In this document: positions 10,901-20,216 of the stretch, one piece after another
Numbering within the stretch: position 1 is the stretch's first letter
Layout: every line of letters starts with the position of its first letter
From: Roridomyces roridus
Taxonomy: Eukaryota; Basidiomycota; Agaricomycetes; Agaricales; Mycenaceae
DNA: 64,000 nt
Assembly: GCA_029378245.1 (NCBI GenBank)
Contig: JARKIF010000029.1
Span: forward strand, 62,001-126,000
Direction of reading: 5' to 3'
Notes under the pieces: model-generated
Told to the model about the DNA's origin: nothing
The model's database searches: none
The model's input: only the letters and a program-made list of their open reading frames with translations
Program-made: the position numbers and the translations under genes

Positions 10901-10956
10901 CCCGTTCGATTCGGGGCTATTGCAATCAAGGGACAACATCCAGGCAGTTTTTTTTT
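10901..10956 (+). repeat. B-box-like hairpin plus T-run repeat, copy 1
   Basis: CCCGTTCGATTCGGG (10901-10915) folds into a 4-bp stem with a 7-nt loop, identical in form to a tRNA T-arm. T9 follows at 10948-10956. Confidence 0.55.
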
Positions 10957-11220
10957 ATTCATTTCGAGCTGTTAATCAGTTGGGTGGGCAAGTAGATTGG
11001 AGCCCACGGTTTGTCTATGAAGAGTGTCTATCGACATTTGTTCATGGACAGGCTGGTTTCGAGCAGGGGGCCAAGAGCCCAGCGGGAGCGCTCTCTTGTG
11101 CTTGAATGGAGGTAAACTTATGGGCGGACTGTGTTCAGATAAATCGTCACCCAGTTGCACGAGGTGTGCACTTGCGAACCATGTCCCGATATTTTCTCAG
11201 ATCAATCTAAGCAAGGATGG

Positions 11221-11275
11221 CCCGTTCGATTCGGGGCTGGGTGTTGGAATTTCAGCAGCGTATAGACGACTTTTT
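11221..11275 (+). repeat. B-box-like hairpin plus T-run repeat, copy 2
   Basis: The same 15-mer at 11221-11235, then GGCTGGGTGTTGG, with T5 at 11271-11275. Confidence 0.5.
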
Positions 11276-11697
11276 CTTGCAAATCCTTGATGCGCAAACG
11301 CGGTCACAGGAAAGTCGATTGAGGCCGTTTCACAGGGATTTGGGTCAAGCCAAGCAGCTGGGTTCAGAAAGGATGGAAGCAGTCAGGTTCAGGTCATTCC
11401 GCTTGCTGCCAGCCCCAGTTGCTGCCCAGAAACAACGAGGGAAAGGCGTGTCCGAGTACCAAATGAGTCCATCGAAAGCTAGAGATTTCGCTCATAGGCT
11501 CCACGTCGCTAGGAAGACAGGACCGATGGACCTGCTATTTACTTACACTAAATCGGAGGTTCTTGCAGATCTATATATTACTCCCATCCTCGACCGTAGC
11601 CCGCCACTCATAGGATGCAAGCAAGTCATTGCTGCCACCCAGCGTACACCTGCCAAAAATTAAGAACATCTTTGAGTCTTCGAGACAGCAGGGACGT

Positions 11698-11756
11698 CCC
11701 GTTCGATTCGGGATCGGGTGTTGGGTACGTCATCTCGAGTTTCTCGTTTTTTTTTT
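11698..11756 (+). repeat. B-box-like hairpin plus T-run repeat, copy 3
   Basis: The same 15-mer at 11698-11712, then ATCGGGTGTTGGG, with T10 at 11747-11756. Confidence 0.55.
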
Positions 11757-13132
11757 ACTCCCGACTTTGAATCCAGTGACCAGTCTGAGTCCTTGGGATG
11801 CGACCGGCAAGCCCTGCGGTGATGCGGCAAAGAAGTCAGCACCTATTGCATGCCTTTGAGTTCTTAAGGTTTGCGCCTTTCCGAGCTCGTGGCCGTTTGC
11901 TCTAGCCTTTGGGTTGAAGTTCGAAAGGTGGAGACGGGAGCAGGAGATAATGCCGCATGCATGCGGTCGGCAGAGGCGTAGTATGGTGTATCCCAGTGGC
12001 CAGAATCGTTTAGTGGACGTCGACCTCACTAAGAAGGGACATGCATGATGGCTTGATGATGGCAAGGGGTCTTATCACATGATCGCGTCAGCAGCTAGAT
12101 CATTCGCAGGCACAGTCTCATACTTTCTTCTCACGTACCACTACCACCTCGTGCTGGATTCGGACCGTGCCCTGGGGCCTCCAGCAGTCAAGTCCTCTAA
12201 TAAGTAGTGTATCTCGGCGAATCCAATCCGAAGGGCGAAGTTTTGGCGCTTCTGAATCACACCATGCCTCGCGGCGCGATTCCCGCAAGATTCCTGGCAA
12301 TCCGGGGTCGTCAGTCCCGTGTGCGTCTCGGTCATTCCTTTCCTCAAACTATGCAACGTCTCTATCCCACGGATCATGAATCTTCCATTCCATTCAGCAG
12401 CCTCTTGACGACTGGGGAATAATTAAACAAAAACAAACCGACGATCCCGTTACCAGTACGCACCGGTTCATTCAAATTCTGTCTGCGGCAAAATCCCTAG
12501 AAATAAATTGTTCAACTTGAAGTGAATTGCATTTAGTGTCGGAAGTTGCGTTGCTGCTAACTCTCAATACCATGGGCTCTAATTTATTGTAGTGGGGTAC
12601 GATCGAACGGAAGAAATTATCGAAGTTCAGCAGCGTACCAGTTGGGCATAGGCCCTCTCCGTCAATCCATCTGCCAAGAAAATCCGAACTCACCGCTCTC
12701 CTTCAGTGCGCCCTCTGACGATGACTCAGACACTTTTATTATATCGGCCCTTTGACAGCGTCTGAAACTTGCGCGCCTTGATGCGCCTTGATGGCCACCC
12801 GTGAAACACGACTTGGGAACAGATTCCTTCAAATCAAAGTGATCGGAGACGCTATGGTCGCGTGGCACATATGCCGATCCGGGTGGCGATGTGCAAGGTA
12901 GTCGTCGGTGCCCGCACAGCAATGCGCATATATCCCGCCTGCAGCCGGGGTCTTCTGCCCCGGATTCCTGTCCTCCCCACTCCCACTCTCGGATTTCAAT
13001 GGCTTGTGTCCGTATGCCGTCGCCGTCTACCGTACGTCTTGCTTATCACGCTTTGAACAGGAAAAGAAGCTGAAAAGACAGCAGCCACCCCATGCACATC
13101 GCCCAAGTCCGTATACCCGCCCATCCTCCAGC

Positions 13133-14038
13133 ATGTCCATGTCGTCCTCGAGTTCCCTGGCGGGCCCATCTTCACGCGGCATCAAACGCAAGCCCAGCGC
13201 ACTCAGCCTCGACATCTCCTACGCGCTCACACATACCGATCCATCGCCCACTGGGATGGTATTCCAAGGCCCGCACACCTATCATGCGGCGCCCTTGTCT
13301 GCCCCAACGAAACGCAGGATCCTCCCGGTAGCAGCACACCCGACTGCATCAGATTCGCCACTTGCTCCGATGCTTTCAAATTCCCATGAAACGGTTACTT
13401 CCTATAGTGCGTTGACACCGCACCTCTCTGTCGCAGACCTCGCGTTTGCCGAGGATGCCACGCAACTGCGGCGTATGGGGATCACGCATGTTGTGAGTGT
13501 ACTGGACGGGCAAAGTGTGTTCAATCTTTTTTTTGCTCTTCTCTGCTCAAATGCTAATCAACGACCACCGGCAGTACATATCCCATCGCACATCCCCAAA
13601 GCACATCACCTCCACGTTCCCCTCGGCGACACGCCCTTTGCCGAGCTCGTCGGCGCCCTCGGTCCCATCGTGTCTTTCGTTTCCAACGCCCTGCGCGGGG
13701 CAGGCGTGATTGACTCATTCAACAACGCACATCTACACCCACCGACGCCCGAGACGCCTCACCCCGTACGAATACTCATCCATTGCGCGGAGGGTATCAG
13801 CAGAAGTCCTGCTGCGGCTGCTGCGTTGCTCATTGCGCTCCCGCTCGTCGTTCCTTCTTCTTCTTCGGTTCCTTCGCAACCCCAACCCCAGACTCAGAGG
13901 CTCTCAGCAGCGGAAGCAATCGCACATGTCTCTGCGCGTCGGCCACAAGCGCATATAAACTGGGGATTCCGTCGGCAGTTGGGAGAGTGGGAGGTGGTGT
14001 GTCGGTCTGGGACGGGGACGCCGAGCCTCGAAGGCTAG
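13133..14038 (+). CDS. Dual-specificity protein phosphatase
   Basis: The P-loop signature HCAEGISRSPAAAAALL carries the nucleophilic Cys and the phosphate-binding Arg, with the usual upstream part (LRRMGITHVVSVLDGQ, then HVPLGDTPFAELVGALGPIVSF) and downstream EAIAHVSARRPQAHINWGFRRQLGEWE. A 60-nt in-frame intron at about 13515-13574 (GTGTGTTC..GGCAG, branch CTAATC) removes a stretch that does not fit the fold. The ATG at 13133 starts a Ser-rich N-terminus. The product dephosphorylates Tyr/Ser/Thr, substrate unknown. About 280 residues after splicing. Confidence 0.85.
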   Translation: MSMSSSSSLAGPSSRGIKRKPSALSLDISYALTHTDPSPTGMVFQGPHTYHAAPLSAPTKRRILPVAAHPTASDSPLAPMLSNSHETVTSYSALTPHLSVADLAFAEDATQLRRMGITHVVSVLDGQSVFNLFFALLCSNANQRPPAVHIPSHIPKAHHLHVPLGDTPFAELVGALGPIVSFVSNALRGAGVIDSFNNAHLHPPTPETPHPVRILIHCAEGISRSPAAAAALLIALPLVVPSSSSVPSQPQPQTQRLSAAEAIAHVSARRPQAHINWGFRRQLGEWEVVCRSGTGTPSLEG

Positions 14039-14771
14039 GATGGGTGGGCGGTGGATGGCGACCAAAAGTAATGTATAAATCGAGTTCGATGGTTAATGTT
14101 GAAGTTGAAGAGCAATTAAATCAAGTGTACTACCAGGTACTGTATCCCTCGCATAGATAAATAGTCACTCCACTAATTACTGTAACTTGTCGTTGTATCC
14201 GCGAATCGGAGCTCTTTAGACGATCTCTACCCAGGCGACTGTGAATTATGGTCGGGAACGAAATATAGCAACTCCTTGACAATAGTTGAGATGCCGGGCG
14301 ATATCACTGCCTTCCGTGGCTCCCTCGGCAGACCCTGCCTAGATCGGGCTATGTCTGCCGAGGTCTGCCGATGTGCCTAAGCGAGGTCTGCCCGACCCAA
14401 CTGGGCCCAGGTCGGGCTATGTCTGCCTAGGTGGGGTCTATGTCCCTCCGGGCAGACTCTGCCCAGGTCGGGCCCCAGGTTGGGCCCACACTTGGGTTCG
14501 TACTCGCCGCCGCTCGGTCCGCATACTTATAAGTAAGTTTGAAGTAAGTAATCGGTGCACATCAGTTATAAATACATGGTTGTCATTGAAACGGTGAGAC
14601 TAGCAACTCCTCCGTCGCTGCCGACAAAGGACTGCAGATGGAGGGCGGAGATTTAGCTCGCTGGCTCATCACATGGGATGTTGAACGGACAAAGAGACAG
14701 CACCCGACCATGCACCGCCTCACTGACACCTGCCAGATGGCATCAGACGTCAGAACGATGAGAATTGAATC
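14039..14771. repeat. GC-rich CAGACC/GGTCTGCC repeat region, left part
   Basis: After the phosphatase 3' end, positions 14318-14500 are full of CGGCAGACC, GGTCTGCC, GGGCCCAGGTCGGG and their complements. They resemble the sequence flanking the minisatellite at 15.27-15.58 kb, so one older repeat was probably interrupted by the MITE at 14772. No gene is seen. Confidence 0.5.
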
Positions 14772-15193
14772 TAGGGCTGTGTTGAGAAAGAAATGTTAAA
14801 TAACCTGTACTACATAACACGTAATTTAACGTGTTATTAACATTTTTCACAAGGGGACCTCCGGGATGGTTGTTAAAATTGTGTTACAAACTGAGTGCCG
14901 CCTCAGAACACGAGCCATCTGTGCAACACACTCCCCACCAACTCCACACCGGACTGTCAGACTCTGGGGCCAGGCAGATTTTGGCGGCTCAGACCAAGCT
15001 CAGACACAACTTGGAGGCCCGGCATGCGGCGTGATGGATGGTCAAAGTGATGGGATCATGGGAAATTGCCATTTAGGGCAATGTTATGTCATGTTAGATA
15101 CAATGTTATTAACCTGCCATTGTTAAATAACCAGCGGCCCTCCTGGACCCCATGTAACATAACCAACCGTGATATCATTTCAACACAGCCCTA
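14772..15193. mobile_element. hAT-like MITE, 422 bp
   Basis: 14-bp perfect terminal inverted repeats, TAGGGCTGTGTTGA at 14772-14785 and its complement at 15180-15193. They are flanked by an exact 8-bp direct duplication ATTGAATC (14764-14771 and 15194-15201). TAGGG ends with an 8-bp duplication are the hAT pattern. The interior is AT-rich, has no coding capacity, and shows partly symmetric subterminal parts (GTTAAATAAC near both ends). A transposase from elsewhere would be needed. Confidence 0.85.
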
Positions 15194-15270
15194 ATTGAAT
15201 CCAACCTTCCTTCAGCGAGTCGGCGTCCAGTGACACTAAATTGAATCGAGGGAGTTGGGGCAGACCTGAA

Positions 15271-15515
15271 CGGACCCAGGCAGACCCAGGCAGACCCAGG
15301 CAGACCCAGGCAGACCCAGGCAGACCCAGGCAGACCCAGGCAGACCCAGGCAGACCCAGGCAGACCCAGGCAGACCCAGGCAGACCCAGGCAGACCCAGG
15401 CAGACCCAGGCAGACCCAGGCAGACCCAGGCAGACCCAGGCAGACCCAGGCAGACCCAGGCAGACCCAGGCAGACCCAGGCAGACCCAGGCAGACCCAGG
15501 CAGACCCAGGCAGAC
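15271..15515 (+). repeat. 10-bp minisatellite, (CAGACCCAGG) x 23
   Basis: 23 identical tandem copies at 15281-15510, one diverged copy before (CGGACCCAGG) and a partial copy after. The lack of any variation between copies suggests recent expansion. The apparent reading frames across it are by-products of the 10-bp period. Confidence 0.95.
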
Positions 15516-15539
15516 CCCGCCCCGAGCTCGGATCGGACT

Positions 15540-15567
15540 GGGTCTGCCGAGGCGCCTCGGCAGACCC
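15540..15567. repeat. 28-bp perfect palindrome
   Basis: GGGTCTGCCGAGGC followed directly by its exact reverse complement, with no spacer. It lies 25 bp beyond the minisatellite and contains the same CAGACCC unit in both directions. Confidence 0.9.
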
Positions 15568-15763
15568 CTCTGCCTAGGAGGTCAGGGAATGCAGTGGCTA
15601 ACTAAGCCGTTAGAATATAACCAATAGAATCAGATGTTTGGGAAGAGGAGCCGAGAACCTTGGGTTCTGCGGGCTCTGCGAGTGAGACGATCGGATTGCC
15701 ACTTCCCAAAACACGAGTGAATGCAATGAACGGACGTCGGCAAACGATAGACGACCACCCAAA

Positions 15764-17887
15764 TTATAATTGTGCTAAACGATTGATAGAAGCTTTAATG
15801 GAATTAAAAGTGTCCAAGGAATCACCAATGAATAAGGGTAGAATTTCCTCGACATTCCGCCAATACAGCAAGAAAGCCCAAGAAGACCAGCGACCCTGCT
15901 TCATCACAACCCACGGATCGACTCCGTGCAACAAGAGGTGCATAGCACCGCCAATCCTGAAACCGTGACCATTTAAGGCCTCCATGCCAGCGGCTGCCCA
16001 GATTATGTTACACCGGGAAATGAAATCCGCCTTGGAAAGGTGCGCCCATCCGGAGGAAGTGATGTAGGCAAAGAGGGGAGCGGAATCGGGGACTGCGGAA
16101 TTAACGACCAAGTGGTGTTCGAGGGCCGACACGGCGTCGGCTGCATCAGATGTCCCGGTAACAGTTAGCCAATCCCCTTGAGCACCTTTCGTCTTGGTCC
16201 AAGGAAGGTGCACACCTATAAACCTGTGGTTGTTGGACGCACATCCACGACGCTTAGGACAGCCACGGGTGACATTCTTGGATGAGACGGAAGAAGGGGC
16301 CTCGATCAAGACCTCTCCGAGTCTCGCGCAGCCTCTCCAAGCTACACAAGCGGCAGCCCAGATCGCCGAGTCGCGTGAATTAGTGAGATCGAGACCCGCT
16401 CGCAAAGTCCTCATGTGGTCAAACATGACCGGGTCCCTCGGAGGTCGGCGTGAGGACTCGGGGGCCAGTTTAGATACACCCTTCCGAGTGCGGGACAGGA
16501 GCGTGCCACCGTGCCAAGGGGCAAGATTGACGGTGTGCCAAAGTTGGAGACCCGATAACCACGTAGAGACGGTACCAGCGGCTACCAGGCCTGCACCATA
16601 TGAAGAAACAAACATCGAGAGTAAGGCCTCGCTAGCGGGCATTCTCGCCGACTCCGGGATGCTGTGCAAGTCGCAGAAATGATTGAAACGGAGGAGCCCG
16701 GCCACATAGGACCCCCGCGTGCGCTCCTCGACGGAAGAAAGGACTACTTCTTGCCATCGGGAAATCAAATGGGGTGGGAACGAGTCGGCGAGTGTGCGAA
16801 GAGAATGGAAGGTATAAGGGGTAAGCCAAGAACGAATTCGATCTTTAGCAAGTACAGCAGGACGTAAGGTGGAAGGTTCGAGACGATTGTAAGGGTTGGA
16901 CGATGTTCGTGGTCCCGCAAGTCGACGAGCAGCTTGCGGCCGGGAAGGACTGACCGAGGGTCCACTCCCGACTGCTTGCCGACTGTCAGCATTAGCTGAA
17001 TTGGCCAATGCTAACCTGTCATCAAGAAGAGAAGGAAACAAAAAAAAATCAGAAACAAGGGAATAAAGCACAAAACAATAGAAGGCACCTGTGCATGGTG
17101 TAATGAATGGAATTAGCTCATCAGGGAGCTCGAAAAGAATGCTCAAATGGAGTGTTTGTGACCCGAAGACGCCGCGAGAAATCGGATCGGCCAGATTAAG
17201 TGCCGAGGCAACATAGGACGGAGAGATAGAAATATTGCGAGGTATGAGAACCTCACTGATGCGGCGAATAGACTCGTTGCGCGATTGGTTGCGTGAACGG
17301 CCGCGTTTGTAGGCGTCAATGATGGAAGTGTTGTCCCCGTGAATGAGGACATTCTTGTCGAGAACATTGAACTCCGTCTGGGTGCATAACCACAGACAGG
17401 CCAACTCGATGGCAATGGATTCAGCCCAGCCTATATCCCGCCCGTCAGATCGCCAACCCGGGAGTAAACGCCAAGCTGCCCATCGTCCGCCGATCAGGAT
17501 ACCAATCCCAAAATCCGTCGAGGCATCCACCCAAATGTCCGGGTCGACAGACGACCGCGGCAGCAAGGAACGGGAGACGTCCGGTAGTGAAAGAGCGTGC
17601 TCCCACCAAAGCAGGTCATTGCGTGCCGCCGAGGATAATTCATGGGAGACGAACTCGTTGGGGAAACGAGAAATTTGCCTCGTAAGCGATGGGAGGAAGG
17701 AGCGACCATCAGAATACACAAACGAGACATGCTGCAGGGTCCCATGAATAGAACGAATTGCAGGTAGCTTGATCTTTCCGGCATTGGCAGCGGAATCAGA
17801 CGGCGAACTTTGCCGAGATACTTGAGACGTTTCTTCTCGCTCAAATAGACCCTCCTTTCCACCAGGTCGAAAACGAAGCCGGTGCAC
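15764..17887 (-). CDS. DIRS RNase H and tyrosine recombinase
   Basis: The first part (SIHGTLQHVSFVYSDGRSFLPSLTRQISRFP) is the end of the RT connection. RNase H-like sequence follows (DIWVDASTDFGIGILIGGRWAAW, AESIAIELACLWL, HGDNTSIIDAYKRGR, ALNLADPISRG). After a likely intron (about 17010-17090, GTGCCTTC..TGACAG) comes the tyrosine recombinase, with box-A Arg (WRGCARLGEVL), H-x-x-R (GHGFRIGGAMHLLLHG) and a C-terminal Tyr (LLYWR). The recombinase catalytic residues are intact. It would insert circular cDNA by strand exchange. Confidence 0.8.
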   Translation of the reverse strand: MHRLRFRPGGKEGLFEREETSQVSRQSSPSDSAANAGKIKLPAIRSIHGTLQHVSFVYSDGRSFLPSLTRQISRFPNEFVSHELSSAARNDLLWWEHALSLPDVSRSLLPRSSVDPDIWVDASTDFGIGILIGGRWAAWRLLPGWRSDGRDIGWAESIAIELACLWLCTQTEFNVLDKNVLIHGDNTSIIDAYKRGRSRNQSRNESIRRISEVLIPRNISISPSYVASALNLADPISRGVFGSQTLHLSILFELPDELIPFITPCTGAFYCFVLYSLVSDFFLFPSLLDDRLALANSANADSRQAVGSGPSVSPSRPQAARRLAGPRTSSNPYNRLEPSTLRPAVLAKDRIRSWLTPYTFHSLRTLADSFPPHLISRWQEVVLSSVEERTRGSYVAGLLRFNHFCDLHSIPESARMPASEALLSMFVSSYGAGLVAAGTVSTWLSGLQLWHTVNLAPWHGGTLLSRTRKGVSKLAPESSRRPPRDPVMFDHMRTLRAGLDLTNSRDSAIWAAACVAWRGCARLGEVLIEAPSSVSSKNVTRGCPKRRGCASNNHRFIGVHLPWTKTKGAQGDWLTVTGTSDAADAVSALEHHLVVNSAVPDSAPLFAYITSSGWAHLSKADFISRCNIIWAAAGMEALNGHGFRIGGAMHLLLHGVDPWVVMKQGRWSSWAFLLYWRNVEEILPLFIGDSLDTFNSIKASINRLAQL

Positions 17888-19010
17888 TCGGTAACGTAGC
17901 CGAAATCATGGCCTTTGTCCGCAATGTCGTTCCAAACAATGCCGAGAGGAGCGCTGATTGACAAGATCGTTTCGAGGTCGTAGGCGTAGGTATACGTGAT
18001 CGAGCCGTCAGGATGGGTGGTCGAGGAAATGGGGTATCGGAAGAAGACAAAGTCGTCTACCCATTTCGGCACGGGGCCGATGTCTTGTGCCGCCAGGATA
18101 TCCACGAAGGCATCGGCAGCCGTGCCTTGGATATTCCCGGACGTACGAAGACCAAACGGAAAGGTGTGGTCTGCCCAAATGGAGCCACGCCAGAACACCG
18201 CGAGCGCCCACTTGTGCTTGGCCACCACCGGAGAGCAACGGAAGGCATGAGCCTGGTCCAAGCTCGCAACCTGCGTCCCGGGAGGAGCATTAGCTACCTG
18301 AAGCCTGAAGGATCAATTAATAAACTGCTGCGACAGCAAGATGACAGGCATTGAATGAAATGAAATCAGCCGCGAGAGCGTCAAATAGCCGGCCAAAGGC
18401 ACAAGCATTGAAATAAATGAATAACGCAACGCCAGAGCGTCACGGCCGGCCAAAGGCACAGGCACAGAAATAAATGGGCACGGCAAATCGCCAGTGCAAG
18501 CAAGCCCAATAGGGTGCAAAATAAATGAAGGGGTTCCCCGGAAGGTCCATGATCCCGAATGGCCTAAGCCAGCCCAAAGGGCAGAAAAGAAAATGCGGAA
18601 TGAAGGCTGGGAAAGTATGAGAATGATGAAAGGCGAAGGGTACTCACGAAGTCGGCCATGGCAGAACACGTGTGCCATCGAATCAAAATGTCCTTCGCAT
18701 CCAGCCAAGAATTCGTCGAGTTCCCGTCCTGATCGAGAACTGAATTGTTCTGAATCATCCGCCACTTTCCCAGCCCGGGTTCCTTCTTGATTAAACCCAG
18801 GGGGGATGTGCGGAAATGGCCGCCATAGAAGACCTCGGCCTCCGCGACTGACATGGGGCCAAACATCCGCCCGGCGGAAACCTCGCCAGAAATGTAGTTG
18901 TCCAAGAAGGAGGGATTTGCCTCGGTTGAGGACATATTAGGAGGAATGAATGTGAATGAAGGAGATGGGGGATTGCCGATAGGAGAGCCAAAGGAGAGGT
19001 CGTGCACCAA
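17780..19010 (-). pseudogene. DIRS reverse transcriptase (two exons, frameshifted end)
   Basis: Exon 1 (about 18650-19010) contains FRTSPLGLIKKEPGLGKWRMIQNNSVLDQDGNSTNSW. Exon 2 (from about 18300 down) contains HAFRCSPVVAKHKWALAVFWRGSIWADHTFPFGLRTSGNIQ and the catalytic WVDDFVFF. Between them is an intron-like stretch of about 350 nt with a GTGAGT donor and CTTCAG acceptor, which holds a roughly 58-bp tandem duplication. Near 17790 the frame shifts before the RNase H part. Confidence 0.75.
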
Positions 19011-19032
19011 ATTAGGGTATCTTTGTAGCAGC

Positions 19033-19071
19033 CTCTACGTGACTGTAACCTGAGGTTACAGTCACGTAGAG
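19033..19071. repeat. 39-bp near-perfect palindrome in the DIRS element
   Basis: Two 19-bp arms (CTCTACGTGACTGTAACCT and its complement) around one central base, at the junction between the gag-like ORF and RT. It looks like an inverted duplication of a piece of coding sequence (ALRDCNL) and breaks the frame there. Confidence 0.9.
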
Positions 19072-19118
19072 CCTTTAACCACCCTGCCGGTTGGTAAGGC
19101 GTGATGACACGCTCTCGC

Positions 19119-20126
19119 TCAATTGCAAGTGCATTCGACCGCTCCGTGGTGAGCATCGCCGCAGAGAGAGCAGATGTGGAGGGCGTGGGCACGACCGGAA
19201 ATCTCGCACTTGCCACAGTTGAAACCCATGCAGACGGCTCGCCTGTCGGAGAGTCGAAAGAGCCCGTCCCTCGTGGCGGAGATGACAAAGGCACGTCTGT
19301 GCCTACTCGGGTCTGACTCCTCGCAACCGACCGCACTATGTCCGCTCCTTCCACACCGAAAACACAAAAGCGGTCGTTTGCGATTGGGAGCACGGTCATA
19401 GGGCTTGCTCCCGTGCCCGCCCTCGCGTTCCTTCCCCGACTTGCCTCCGCGTCCTCTAGAACCTGAGCTAGAAGTGCCCGATGGACCCGCAGAGAACTTG
19501 TATGACAACAGAAAGGTGTCCTTGGCAGACTGCAGAGCCAAGCGGTATTTGCCGTCCTTGACGTCGATGATGTAGGGCTTGGTGAAGAATTGGGCCCGTA
19601 CTCTCTTGTCAAAGGCCCGGTACGCTTGAAACCATGTGGCAAGCGCAGGATCCGAGAGCATCTCGTTAAAATGGGCTGCAAAACCACGAAAGATCTTCTC
19701 CCCAGATGCAACCTCCACAAAGGTGAGGAACCGATTGTAGCAAGTCGTCCAGGTCGCCTGATCCAGGTCGTCCTCGTTGGGGAAGTCCGAGACGTCCATA
19801 ACCGTCACTTTGGTAGACTCTCCCGTCCCATGTTTCATGGTTTTGACGTTGCTAGACCGAATGCGATCCAAAGAGTCGGGCATGAACAGCGTGAGCGGTG
19901 GAGAAATGCCGTTCTTGGCTAGCGAGAAGATGGCCAAAGGAATGGAGTCGTTGTTGGCCCTGAACGTATTCTTTTCGGCAGCCTCGTCCCCGAAGAGAAA
20001 CTGGCTCGCGGAAGGTGAACCAGTAGCCCCAGGCCCCGTCTCCCTGTTCCCCGCCCTTCCGTCAGGGTTCTCCCCGGTGCCCGTCCCATTACCGCCCCCA
20101 CTTGGCACCAGTGGCAGCAGCCACAT
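19119..20126 (-). CDS. DIRS gag-like protein
   Basis: 335 residues. Residues 1-60 are Gly/Pro/Thr-rich. The middle, alpha-helical part (ATWTTCYNRFLTFVEVASGEKIFRGFAAHFNEML) is typical of gag-like proteins of basidiomycete DIRS elements. The C-terminus carries cysteine clusters (CFRCGRSGHSAVGC, CMGFNCGKC, HICSLCGDAHHGAVEC). The ATG lies inside a 16-bp palindrome CCACATTTAAATGTGG. Confidence 0.75.
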   Translation of the reverse strand: MWLLPLVPSGGGNGTGTGENPDGRAGNRETGPGATGSPSASQFLFGDEAAEKNTFRANNDSIPLAIFSLAKNGISPPLTLFMPDSLDRIRSSNVKTMKHGTGESTKVTVMDVSDFPNEDDLDQATWTTCYNRFLTFVEVASGEKIFRGFAAHFNEMLSDPALATWFQAYRAFDKRVRAQFFTKPYIIDVKDGKYRLALQSAKDTFLLSYKFSAGPSGTSSSGSRGRGGKSGKEREGGHGSKPYDRAPNRKRPLLCFRCGRSGHSAVGCEESDPSRHRRAFVISATRDGLFRLSDRRAVCMGFNCGKCEISGRAHALHICSLCGDAHHGAVECTCN

Positions 20127-20216
20127 TTAAATGTGGTCACCCATGGCAGGGGCCCGTAATTAAATGTGGGCAGACCTTGGCCGCCCAGTCAACCTCTGCC
20201 CACATTTAAATGTGGG
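20121..20216. repeat. Palindromes and hairpin at the DIRS 5' end
   Basis: CCACATTTAAATGTGG occurs at 20121-20136 and 20200-20215. In addition TTAAATGTGGGCAGA (20160-20174) and its complement (20195-20209) form a 15-bp hairpin with a 20-nt loop. These may be terminal or replication-related structures of the element. Confidence 0.8.

Larger units (their letters stand above)
10305..12907. other. Gene-poor interval
   Basis: The first 110 bases are the shared 3' flank of the F-box family. The rest has no frame with recognisable protein features. It holds three copies of the 15-bp CCCGTTCGATTCGGG repeat, each followed by a T-run. Confidence 0.6.
15764..20216 (-). mobile_element. DIRS-like tyrosine-recombinase retroelement
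   Basis: On the minus strand, gag-like ORF, reverse transcriptase, RNase H and tyrosine recombinase follow in that order, which is the DIRS layout (no DDE integrase, no LTRs seen). Palindromes near 20.1-20.2 kb lie at the 5' end. I could not identify clear terminal repeats, so the limits given are those of the coding region plus the upstream hairpin. At least one frameshift (about 17790) and a 39-bp palindrome at the gag-pol junction suggest an inactive copy. Confidence 0.82.

Noticed and set aside
13515..13574. Reading the phosphatase straight through without an intron
   Set aside because: The 60-nt stretch is in frame but encodes SVFNLFFALLCSNANQ, foreign to the fold, and has a donor, branch site and acceptor; the spliced form fits the family better.
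15271..15515. Possible CRISPR-like array
   Set aside because: The repeats are directly adjacent with no spacers, in a eukaryotic genome; it is a minisatellite.
14318..15590. A single larger transposon spanning the CAGACC-rich region
   Set aside because: The sequences at 14318 and 15554 are similar in direct orientation, but I found no matching inverted ends or convincing duplication, so only the repeats and the MITE inside are reported.
15241..15627. Open frame of 128 codons with GRPRQTQADP repeats
   Set aside because: It is created by the 10-bp minisatellite, whose period makes all three frames alike and stop-free. No promoter or conserved flank supports a protein.
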